DNA from: Bacteroidales bacterium
Lineage (GTDB): Bacteria > Bacteroidota > Bacteroidia > Bacteroidales > UBA12077
Length of the DNA stretch: 29,532 bases
NCBI GenBank assembly: GCA_030156305.1
Contig: JASGMZ010000008.1
Location: forward strand, 1-29,532
Direction of reading: 5' to 3'
Part shown: one piece after another, positions 23,442-29,532 of the stretch
Numbering within the stretch: position 1 is the first letter of the stretch
Layout of the letters: each line of letters begins with the position of its first letter
The notes under the pieces: generated by a model
What the model was told of the DNA's origin: nothing
Seen by the model: the letters and a program-made list of their open reading frames with translations, nothing else
Database searches by the model: none
Translations under genes and position numbers: made by a program

Positions 23442-24782
23442 ATGAGAACTTTAATACAAACCATAAAGAATATACTTAAAATTGAGGACCTTAGATACCG
23501 TATTGGATATACTATATTTATTTTAATAATTTATCGATTAGGAAGTTATATTGTTTTACCGGGGATAGACCCGAATCAATTAACTGCTTTAGAGCAGCAA
23601 ACTTCCGACGGTGTAATGGGGTTATTAAATATGTTTTCTGGTGGATCATTCTCAAGAGCATCTATCTTTGCTTTAGGGATTATGCCCTATATTTCTGCTT
23701 CTATTGTAATCCAGTTATTGGGAATAGCTATTCCTTACTTTCAAAGATTACAACGTGAAGGAGAAAGCGGAAGAAGAAAAATTAATCAGATAACCAGATA
23801 TTTAACAGTAGCTATCTTACTTTTGCAAGCTCCAGCGTACTTAAAAAATCTTCAAGTACAGCTTCCTGCATCAGCGTTTGTATTAAAAGGAACCTTTTTC
23901 TGGTTTTCATCGGTAGTAATTCTTACTTCAGGAACCATGTTTATTATGTGGCTTGGCGAAAGAATAACCGATAAAGGAATCGGGAATGGAATATCGCTAA
24001 TCATTATGATTGGTATTATTGCACGATTACCTTTTGCATTATTTGCCGAATTTATTAGTAGATTTGAAGAACAAGGTGGCGGACTTGTTGTTTTCTTGTT
24101 AGAGATGGTCATATTATTCTTTGTATTTATAGCAACAATTCTTTTAGTTCAGGGAACAAGAAAAATTCCTGTACAATATGCTAAAAGGATTGTTGGAAAT
24201 AAACAATACGGGGGTGTTAGACAATACATTCCTTTAAAAGTAAACTCTGCAGGTGTTATGCCTATTATCTTTGCACAAGCATTGATGTTTATCCCGTTAA
24301 CCATTGCAGGTTTTGCAAATTCTGAATCTTTAACAGGATTCGCGGCTGCATTTGCAAATATTACCGGTTTTTGGTATAACTTCACCTTTGCAATTTTAAT
24401 TATTCTTTTTACCTATTTTTACACTGCCATTACTATAAATCCTTCTCAAATGGCAGAGGATATGAAAAAGAATGGAGGCTTTATTCCTGGTGTTAAACCG
24501 GGGCGTAAAACGGTTGAGTTTCTCGACACGATTATGTCTCGTATTACCTTACCAGGGTCAATATTTTTAGCTCTTATAGCTATATTACCTGCTTTTGCTC
24601 AAATTGGTGGCGTAAATAGCCAATTTGCACAATTTTACGGTGGTACATCACTATTAATCCTTGTAGGCGTTGTGTTAGATACTTTACAGCAAATTGAAAG
24701 TCATCTGTTAATGCGACACTATGATGGATTGTTAAAATCTGGAAGGATTAAAGGTAGAGCCGGAGGGGCTTCTGCTATTTAA
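23442..24782 (+). CDS. secY: Preprotein translocase subunit SecY
   Basis: The channel of the general secretory pathway in the inner membrane, partner of SecE, SecG and SecA. Ten hydrophobic segments can be traced, with the first at about 20-38. The cytoplasmic loop QRLQREGESGRRKINQITRY and the family block NPSQMAEDMKKNGGFIPGVKPG before the later helices are conserved. It has 446 residues (E. coli 443). Its place after rplO is the standard spc order. The T9SS substrate in this window would first cross the membrane through this channel. Confidence 0.99.
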   Translation: MRTLIQTIKNILKIEDLRYRIGYTIFILIIYRLGSYIVLPGIDPNQLTALEQQTSDGVMGLLNMFSGGSFSRASIFALGIMPYISASIVIQLLGIAIPYFQRLQREGESGRRKINQITRYLTVAILLLQAPAYLKNLQVQLPASAFVLKGTFFWFSSVVILTSGTMFIMWLGERITDKGIGNGISLIIMIGIIARLPFALFAEFISRFEEQGGGLVVFLLEMVILFFVFIATILLVQGTRKIPVQYAKRIVGNKQYGGVRQYIPLKVNSAGVMPIIFAQALMFIPLTIAGFANSESLTGFAAAFANITGFWYNFTFAILIILFTYFYTAITINPSQMAEDMKKNGGFIPGVKPGRKTVEFLDTIMSRITLPGSIFLALIAILPAFAQIGGVNSQFAQFYGGTSLLILVGVVLDTLQQIESHLLMRHYDGLLKSGRIKGRAGGASAI

Positions 24783-24803
24783 TTAAATTATTAATGTTCT
24801 TTG

Positions 24804-25583
24804 ATGTTAGTTTATAAAAACCAAGAGGAAATTGAAATTATCAGACGAAACAATTTACTCGTTTCCAGAACTTTGGCCGAAGTAGCTAAATTGATAAAAC
24901 CTGGAGTAACAACCCTTGAGCTTGATAAAAGAGCTGAAGAGTTTATAAGAGATCATGGTGCAGTACCAGGATTTCTAGGGTACGGAGGTTTCCCCAATAC
25001 ATTATGTACTTCGGTTAATGATCAAGTGGTACATGGAATACCTTCTGATTATGTGTTGAAGGATGGAGACGTTGTTTCAATTGATTGTGGAACTTATATG
25101 GATGGTTATTATGGCGATTCTGCATATACCTTCCCGGTAGGAAATGTTAGCGATGAAGTGATGCAGCTATTGCGAACAACAAAAGAATCGTTATTGTTAG
25201 GAGTTGAACAAGCCATTGAAGGAAACAGAGTAGGGGATATTGGTTATGCCGTACAGATGCATGCCGAAAAAGCTGGTTACTCAGTAGTTCGTGAAATGGT
25301 AGGGCATGGTTTGGGAAAAGATATGCATGAAGCACCAGAAGTTCCTAATTATGGAAGAAGAGGAAGAGGAGTTAAAATAAAGAAAGGTTTAGTTTTGTGT
25401 ATTGAGCCTATGATTAATATGGGTACAAAATACATAAAGCAAGATTCAGACGGTTGGACGATTCGTACCTTAGATGGTAAACCCTCGGCTCATTATGAAC
25501 TAGCAGTAGCAGTTGATAAAGGTAAAGCAGATATATTAACAACATTTGAATATATCGAAGAAATTTTAAAAAAGAAAGTTTAG
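24804..25583 (+). CDS. map: Methionine aminopeptidase, type I
   Basis: Removes the initiator methionine from nascent proteins. Metal ligands match E. coli: Asp94, Asp105, His168, Glu201 and Glu232, with His78 in the substrate pocket. I chose the ATG at 24804 (259 residues, starting MLVYKNQEEIEIIRR). A TTG three bases upstream is also in frame but has no reason to be preferred. It follows secY as in many Bacteroidota; adk is absent between them. Confidence 0.97.
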   Translation: MLVYKNQEEIEIIRRNNLLVSRTLAEVAKLIKPGVTTLELDKRAEEFIRDHGAVPGFLGYGGFPNTLCTSVNDQVVHGIPSDYVLKDGDVVSIDCGTYMDGYYGDSAYTFPVGNVSDEVMQLLRTTKESLLLGVEQAIEGNRVGDIGYAVQMHAEKAGYSVVREMVGHGLGKDMHEAPEVPNYGRRGRGVKIKKGLVLCIEPMINMGTKYIKQDSDGWTIRTLDGKPSAHYELAVAVDKGKADILTTFEYIEEILKKKV

Positions 25584-25586
25584 TTT

Positions 25587-25805
25587 ATGGCAAAACAACC
25601 TTCAATTGAACAAGACGGAACCATTATCGAAGCATTGTCAAATGCAATGTTTAGAGTAGAACTGGAAAATGGACACGTTATAACAGCACATATTTCAGGT
25701 AAAATGAGAATGCATTATATCAAAATTTTACCAGGAGATAAAGTTAAGGTTGAGATGTCTCCTTATGATCTCACAAAAGGAAGAATAACTTATAGATATA
25801 AATAA
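25587..25805 (+). CDS. infA: Translation initiation factor IF-1
   Basis: S1/OB-fold protein that binds the 30S A site during initiation. MAKQPSIEQDGTIIEALSNAMF, LENGHVITAHISGKMRMHYIKI and GDKVKVEMSPYDLTKGRITYRYK are the whole family pattern. It has 72 residues, as in E. coli. It starts 3 bases after map, which fits co-translation. Confidence 0.99.
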   Translation: MAKQPSIEQDGTIIEALSNAMFRVELENGHVITAHISGKMRMHYIKILPGDKVKVEMSPYDLTKGRITYRYK

Positions 25806-25818
25806 AAAAGAAAATAAA

Positions 25819-25935
25819 ATGAAAGTCAGAGCATCTGTAAAAAAACGCAGTAGCGAATGTAAAATCGTTCGACGAAAAGGCAGGCTATACGTTATTAACA
25901 AAAAAAATCCTAAGTTTAAACAACGACAGGGATAA
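25819..25935 (+). CDS. rpmJ: 50S ribosomal protein L36 (bL36), zinc-free form
   Basis: A 38-residue protein: begins MKVRASVKKR and ends NPKFKQRQG. The usual zinc ligands (CxxC, Cys, His) are reduced to a single Cys14: the first Cys is Ser11, the third is Asn27, and the His position is Phe. This is the C-minus form, which does not need zinc. It stands between infA and rpsM as expected. Confidence 0.97.
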   Translation: MKVRASVKKRSSECKIVRRKGRLYVINKKNPKFKQRQG

Positions 25936-25940
25936 ATTAT

Positions 25941-25948
25941 TAACTTTG
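25941..25948 (+). promoter_or_regulatory. Possible internal promoter before rpsM
   Basis: TAACTTTG is a perfect -7 box, 21 bases before the rpsM ATG. No TTTG lies 19-21 bases upstream (the sequence there is in the end of rpmJ), so the -33 box is missing. It may give extra transcription of the alpha genes, but the match could be chance. Confidence 0.3.
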
Positions 25949-25969
25949 TACTTTAATTAATTAAGATTT

Positions 25970-26347
25970 ATGGCAAGAATTGTAGGAGTAGATTTACCAA
26001 AAAATAAAAGAGGTGTAATAGGTTTAACCTATATCTACGGAATAGGTCGAAGTACTGCAGAATCCGTTTTAGATGAAGCAGGTATCGATTATAACATTAA
26101 AGTAAGTGACTGGAACGACGACCAAATTGCAAAGGTCCGAGAGATCGTGAATGAGAAATATAAGGTAGAAGGAGCATTGCGTTCCGAGGTTCAAATGAAC
26201 ATTAAACGATTAATGGATATTGGATGCTACCGTGGTATTCGTCATCGTATTGGATTACCTGTACGAGGTCAGAGTACTAAAAATAATGCGAGAACCAGAA
26301 AAGGAAAAAGAAAAACTATTGCTAATAAAAAGAAAGCAACTAAATAA
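25970..26347 (+). CDS. rpsM: 30S ribosomal protein S13 (uS13)
   Basis: 30S head protein that bridges to L5 and touches P-site tRNA with its basic tail. MARIVGVDLPKNKRGVIGLTYIYGIG and the block CYRGIRHRIGLPVRGQSTKNNARTRKG are family marks. It has 125 residues (E. coli 118), the tail being a little longer and rich in lysine. First gene of the alpha group. Confidence 0.99.
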   Translation: MARIVGVDLPKNKRGVIGLTYIYGIGRSTAESVLDEAGIDYNIKVSDWNDDQIAKVREIVNEKYKVEGALRSEVQMNIKRLMDIGCYRGIRHRIGLPVRGQSTKNNARTRKGKRKTIANKKKATK

Positions 26348-26357
26348 TCGTTAAGAA

Positions 26358-26747
26358 ATGGCAAAAAAGACTGGAACTTCTAGAAAAAAGGTTGTAAAGG
26401 TTGAAGCTACCGGACAAGCACACATACATGCTTCTTTTAATAATATCATTGTTTCATTAACCAATAGTAATGGACAGGTTATTTCCTGGTCTTCTTCCGG
26501 CAAGATGGGATTTAGAGGATCAAAAAAGAATACTCCTTATGCAGCACAAGTTGCAGCAGAGGATTGTGCAAAAGTAGCTTACGATCTTGGATTAAGAAAA
26601 GTAAAAGTATTTGTTAAAGGGCCTGGAGCAGGTAGAGAATCAGCAATACGAACTATACATAATGCAGGTATAGAAGTTACCGAGATTGTTGATGTTACTC
26701 CATTACCACATAATGGATGCCGGCCTGCTGCCCGTAGAAGAGTGTAA
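26358..26747 (+). CDS. rpsK: 30S ribosomal protein S11 (uS11)
   Basis: Platform protein near the E site and the mRNA exit. AHIHASFNNIIVSLTNSNG, GPGAGRESAIRTIHNAGIEV and the C-terminus PHNGCRPAARRRV are conserved; the Asn-Gly there is the site that becomes isoaspartate in E. coli. It has 129 residues, as in E. coli. A 48-base gap follows before rpsD. Confidence 0.99.
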   Translation: MAKKTGTSRKKVVKVEATGQAHIHASFNNIIVSLTNSNGQVISWSSSGKMGFRGSKKNTPYAAQVAAEDCAKVAYDLGLRKVKVFVKGPGAGRESAIRTIHNAGIEVTEIVDVTPLPHNGCRPAARRRV

Positions 26748-26795
26748 TGTGTGATTAATTTATTGAGGTAGAACAAAAGATTAATATTAAGATTC

Positions 26796-27404
26796 ATGGC
26801 TAGATATAGAGGACCAAAATCAAAAATAGCGAGGAAGTTAGGGGAACCAATTTATGGACCTGACAAATATTTCGAAAAGAAAAATTATCCTCCTGGAGAA
26901 CAAGGCGCAAACAAACGCAGAAAAAAACTTTCTGAGTATGGCGTACAATTGATGGAAAAACAAAAAGCAAAGTATACTTATGGAATTCTTGAAAAACAAT
27001 TCTATAATTTATTTGCTCAAGCTTCCCGTAAAAAAGGAATTACTGGTGAAAACCTTTTGCAATTATTAGAATCAAGACTTGATAATGTAGTATATCGTAT
27101 AGGTATTGCTCCTACAAGAGCTGCAGCACGTCAATTTGTTTCTCATAAACATATTACTGTAAACGGATCTATTATTAGTATTCCTTCATACACTGTTAAA
27201 CCTAATGATATTATTGGTGTTCGTGAAAAATCAAAATCCCTCGAAGCAATTAATAATAGTTTAGCATCTGCCCGATATAATAAATATTCGTGGTTAGAAT
27301 GGGATTCAGATCAAATGGCTGGTAAATTTTTAAATATACCCGAACGATCAGAAATTCCTGAAAACATTAAGGAACAGTTAATTGTAGAATTATATTCTAA
27401 ATAA
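26796..27404 (+). CDS. rpsD: 30S ribosomal protein S4 (uS4)
   Basis: Starts 30S assembly at the 5' domain of 16S rRNA; with S3 and S5 it lines the mRNA entry. MARYRGPKSKIARKLGEPIYG opens the protein, and an S4 RNA-binding domain is seen (LESRLDNVVYRIGIAPTRAAAR, VNGSIISIPSYTVKPND). The N-terminal part has no zinc-binding cysteines. It has 202 residues (E. coli 206). In E. coli S4 represses the alpha operon; no leader pseudoknot was recognised here. Confidence 0.99.
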   Translation: MARYRGPKSKIARKLGEPIYGPDKYFEKKNYPPGEQGANKRRKKLSEYGVQLMEKQKAKYTYGILEKQFYNLFAQASRKKGITGENLLQLLESRLDNVVYRIGIAPTRAAARQFVSHKHITVNGSIISIPSYTVKPNDIIGVREKSKSLEAINNSLASARYNKYSWLEWDSDQMAGKFLNIPERSEIPENIKEQLIVELYSK

Positions 27405-27422
27405 AATAATTTTTTATTATTT

Positions 27423-28415
27423 ATGGCAATTTTAGCATTTCAAAAGCCCGATAAGGTCATAATGGTCGAAGCAAACGAAACCTATGGCAAATTTGAGTTT
27501 CGTCCTTTAGAACCAGGTTATGGAATTACTGTCGGTAATTCTTTACGCAGGATATTATTATCATCATTAGAAGGATATGCCATTACATCTATTAAAATAG
27601 AAGGTGTAGAACATGAATTTTCTACAATAGCTGGTGTAGTTCAAGATGTATCAGAAATTATCCTAAATTTTAAGCAAGTACGTTTTAAACGTATTGTAGA
27701 AGAAGCAGAAGATGAAAAAATATCTGTAACAATTACCGGGCAGAATGAATTTAAAGCCGGTGATATCAATAATTTTTCAACAAACTTTAAAGTCTTAAAT
27801 CCGGATCATGTAATTTGTGAAATGGAACCGGATGTAAAACTTCAATTAGAACTTACAGTTAATAAAGGCCGTGGTTATGTGCCTGCTGAAGAAAATAAAT
27901 CTATTGATGCAGAGTATGGAGTTATTGCTATAGATTCAATCTATACCCCAATACGAAACGTTAAATATTCAATCGAAAACTACCGTGTAGAACAAAAAAC
28001 CGACTACGAAAAATTGGTTTTTGAAATTGAATCAGACGGATCAATTCATCCTAAAGAAGCATTAAAAGAGGCAGCAAAAATTCTTATTTATCATCTGATG
28101 TTGTTTTCTGATGAGAAAATTACACTCGATTCGGATGAAAAATTTGCTAACGAAGAGTTCGACGAAGAGGTATTGCATATGCGTCAGTTACTTAAAACAA
28201 GACTGGCAGATATGGATCTTTCTGTAAGAGCTTTAAATTGTTTAAAAGCTGCTGAAGTTGATACACTTGGCGATTTAGTGAGATATAATAAGAACGATTT
28301 ATTGAAGTTTAGAAACTTTGGAAAAAAATCATTGACTGAATTAGAAGATTTACTTAGCCAGATGAATCTAACATTTGGAATGGATATTTCTAAGTATAAA
28401 TTAGACAAGGAGTAA
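27423..28415 (+). CDS. rpoA: RNA polymerase alpha subunit
   Basis: Scaffold of RNA polymerase: the N-terminal domain (1 to about 235) dimerises (PLEPGYGITVGNSLRRILLSS) and holds beta and beta-prime; the C-terminal domain (about 260-325) contacts UP elements and activators. The key DNA-binding residues of the 265 determinant are kept: Arg269, Asn272 and Lys275 in VRALNCLK. It has 330 residues (E. coli 329). It lies between rpsD and rplQ, the standard order. Confidence 0.99.
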   Translation: MAILAFQKPDKVIMVEANETYGKFEFRPLEPGYGITVGNSLRRILLSSLEGYAITSIKIEGVEHEFSTIAGVVQDVSEIILNFKQVRFKRIVEEAEDEKISVTITGQNEFKAGDINNFSTNFKVLNPDHVICEMEPDVKLQLELTVNKGRGYVPAEENKSIDAEYGVIAIDSIYTPIRNVKYSIENYRVEQKTDYEKLVFEIESDGSIHPKEALKEAAKILIYHLMLFSDEKITLDSDEKFANEEFDEEVLHMRQLLKTRLADMDLSVRALNCLKAAEVDTLGDLVRYNKNDLLKFRNFGKKSLTELEDLLSQMNLTFGMDISKYKLDKE

Positions 28416-28419
28416 AAGG

Positions 28420-29190
28420 ATGAGACATAAAAAATCATTTAACCACTTAAGCAGAAAACCTGCACACAGAAAAGCGATGTTATCGAACATGGCTACATCG
28501 TTAATTTTACATAAACGAATATCTACAACTACAGCTAAAGCAAAAGCATTAAGAATGTATATTGAACCTTTAATTACAAAAGCAAAAGAAGATTCAACGC
28601 ACTCAAGAAGGATGGTATTTAGCTATTTGCAAAATAAGGATGCTGTAACTGAATTATTCAGAGAAGTTGGTGCTAAAACAATGAAAAGGCCTGGTGGTTA
28701 TACACGAATATTAAAAACAGGTACTCGGTTGGGAGATAATGCTGATATGTGTATTATTGAATTGGTTGATTACAATGAAAATCTTTTAGCAGCGAAAGAA
28801 GAGAAACAACAAAAATCTTCTTCACGTCGTAGCCGTAGAGGCAGTAAAAAGACAAAATCTGCTGATGAAATAAACCAACAAACAGAACAACAAGTTGCTC
28901 CTAAAGGAGAAGAAGTTAAAGCTGAAGAAAAAGAAGATGAGGAAGTAGAAGCAGAAAGTAAAGCTACCGACACAAAAGAGGACGCTAAAGCTAATACTAA
29001 ATCGGAAGAAAAGTCTGAAAATAAAGCCGAAACAGCCAGGAAGGAAGAAAAGAAAGAAGAGCCTAAAAAAACAGAAACTAAAAAAGAAACGCCTAAAAAG
29101 GAAGAAAAAAAGGTAGAGGCTAAGAATGAAGAGAAAGAAAATAAAAAGGACGATCAGGCTGAAGACAGTAAAGACGAAAAGAAAGAGTAA
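28420..29190 (+). CDS. rplQ: 50S ribosomal protein L17 (bL17) with long charged tail
   Basis: The core (1 to about 122) is ordinary L17, a tunnel-exit protein: MRHKKSFNHLSRKPAHRKAML, RISTTTAKAKALR and LGDNADMCIIELVDYN. A tail of about 130 residues follows, almost wholly Lys, Glu, Ala, Asp, Ser, Thr and Gln, with a basic start (SSSRRSRRGSKKTK) and then mixed charges. The total is 256 residues against 127 in E. coli. The tail ends at a normal stop and a terminator follows at once, so it is real coding sequence. AAGGAG (28407-28412) sits 7 bases before the ATG, inside the end of rpoA. What the tail does is unknown; it would project outside the ribosome. Confidence 0.97.
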   Translation: MRHKKSFNHLSRKPAHRKAMLSNMATSLILHKRISTTTAKAKALRMYIEPLITKAKEDSTHSRRMVFSYLQNKDAVTELFREVGAKTMKRPGGYTRILKTGTRLGDNADMCIIELVDYNENLLAAKEEKQQKSSSRRSRRGSKKTKSADEINQQTEQQVAPKGEEVKAEEKEDEEVEAESKATDTKEDAKANTKSEEKSENKAETARKEEKKEEPKKTETKKETPKKEEKKVEAKNEEKENKKDDQAEDSKDEKKE

Positions 29191-29213
29191 TTTATTAATA
29201 ACACTTCATTATT

Positions 29214-29239
29214 AAAAGGGCGTTTAACGCCCTTTTTTT
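29214..29239 (+). terminator. Intrinsic terminator of the ribosomal protein cluster
   Basis: AAAAGGGCG (29214-29222) pairs with CGCCCTTTT (29228-29236) around a TTTAA loop and is followed by more T (to 29239). It lies 24 bases after the rplQ stop and separates the cluster from eno. Confidence 0.92.
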
Positions 29240-29292
29240 GTATCCTAAATAAAATATTAATAAAAAATTAACATGCTGGTTTAATATATATT

Positions 29293-29317
29293 AAGAATTC
29301 ACTAACTTTGAATTCTT
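29293..29317 (+). promoter_or_regulatory. eno promoter -7 box inside a perfect dyad
   Basis: TAACTTTG (29303-29310) matches the Bacteroidota -7 box, about 44 bases before the eno ATG. The -33 match is poor (CTGG around 29276-29279). AAGAATTCA (29293-29301) and TGAATTCTT (29309-29317) form a perfect 9-bp dyad with a 7-base centre that covers the -7 box. Confidence 0.55.
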
Positions 29318-29353
29318 TTTCGCAAAAAAATATTAATTAAAAAATGATAAACT

Positions 29354-29532
29354 ATGGGACAAATAGCAGGAATACATGCACGACAAATATTGGATTCAAG
29401 AGGAAATCCAACAGTTGAAGTTGAAGTAGTAACTACCGAGGGTTTTGTTGGACGCGCAGCAGTACCTTCTGGTGCCTCAACAGGTGTTCATGAAGCAGTT
29501 GAACTTCGTGATGGCGATAAATCAAAATTTCT
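29354..29532 (+). CDS. eno: Enolase, N-terminal part (cut by the window edge)
   Basis: Glycolytic enzyme that turns 2-phosphoglycerate into phosphoenolpyruvate. The 59 complete codons give MGQIAGIHARQILDSRGNP, then PTVEVEV and GRAAVPSGASTGVHEAVELRDGD, including the flexible catalytic loop SGASTG. An ATG at 29344 is followed at once by a TAA stop (29347-29349), so the start at 29354 is the sensible one. PEP made by enolase is the substrate of MurA, but the two genes are far apart and this is not an operon link. Confidence 0.96.
   Translation, partial: MGQIAGIHARQILDSRGNPTVEVEVVTTEGFVGRAAVPSGASTGVHEAVELRDGDKSKF

Noticed and set aside
24801..24803. TTG start for map
   Set aside because: An ATG follows directly and gives the usual N-terminus; no reason to add one residue.
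1..29532. CRISPR arrays, tRNA or rRNA genes, prophage or defence islands
   Set aside because: No regularly spaced repeats, RNA gene signatures or related protein families were seen.

Overview
The window comes from a member of the Bacteroidota, most likely a Bacteroidales- or Marinilabiliales-like anaerobe, though I cannot fix the genus. The reasons are the AT-rich sequence, starts that mostly lack Shine-Dalgarno sites, promoters of the Bacteroidota type (TTTG near -33, TAnnTTTG near -7), a DUF4290 gene beside murA, a secreted protein with a type IX secretion C-terminal domain, and zinc-free S14 and L36. It is ordinary core genome, not an island. I see no CRISPR array, prophage, tRNA, rRNA or intact insertion sequence.

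Left part (1-10.8 kb). On the minus strand lie grpE-dnaJ (chaperone pair, closed by a good hairpin terminator), then a DUF4290 gene followed by murA (with the fosfomycin-insensitive Asp in place of the catalytic Cys), then a UvrD/PcrA helicase. Divergent from the helicase, on the plus strand, is a secreted protein with a gliding-motility/T9SS sorting domain. It converges on a minus-strand EF-G paralogue whose G domain has lost the catalytic histidine and other switch residues. Between these two convergent genes sits a 158-bp nested inverted repeat that looks like a genome-wide repeat element and may also terminate transcription.

Right part (11.2-29.2 kb). One uninterrupted plus-strand run of 33 genes joins the str, S10, spc and alpha operons: rpsL-rpsG-fusA-rpsJ-rplC-rplD-rplW-rplB-rpsS-rplV-rpsC-rplP-rpmC-rpsQ-rplN-rplX-rplE-rpsN-rpsH-rplF-rplR-rpsE-rpmD-rplO-secY-map-infA-rpmJ-rpsM-rpsK-rpsD-rpoA-rplQ. 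There is no tuf between fusA and rpsJ. Two consensus promoters stand in tandem before rpsL, and a strong hairpin terminator follows rplQ. rplQ carries a long lysine/glutamate-rich tail. Enolase (eno) then starts under its own promoter and runs off the right edge.

Most of the window serves protein synthesis and protein fate: ribosome assembly, initiation (IF1), elongation (EF-G and a divergent paralogue), N-terminal processing (Map), membrane export (SecY), folding (GrpE/DnaJ) and transcription (alpha subunit). The points most worth a second look are the EF-G paralogue next to the str operon, the nested inverted repeat, the internal duplication in DUF4290, the hairpin centred on the eno -10 region, and the tails on L17 and GrpE.
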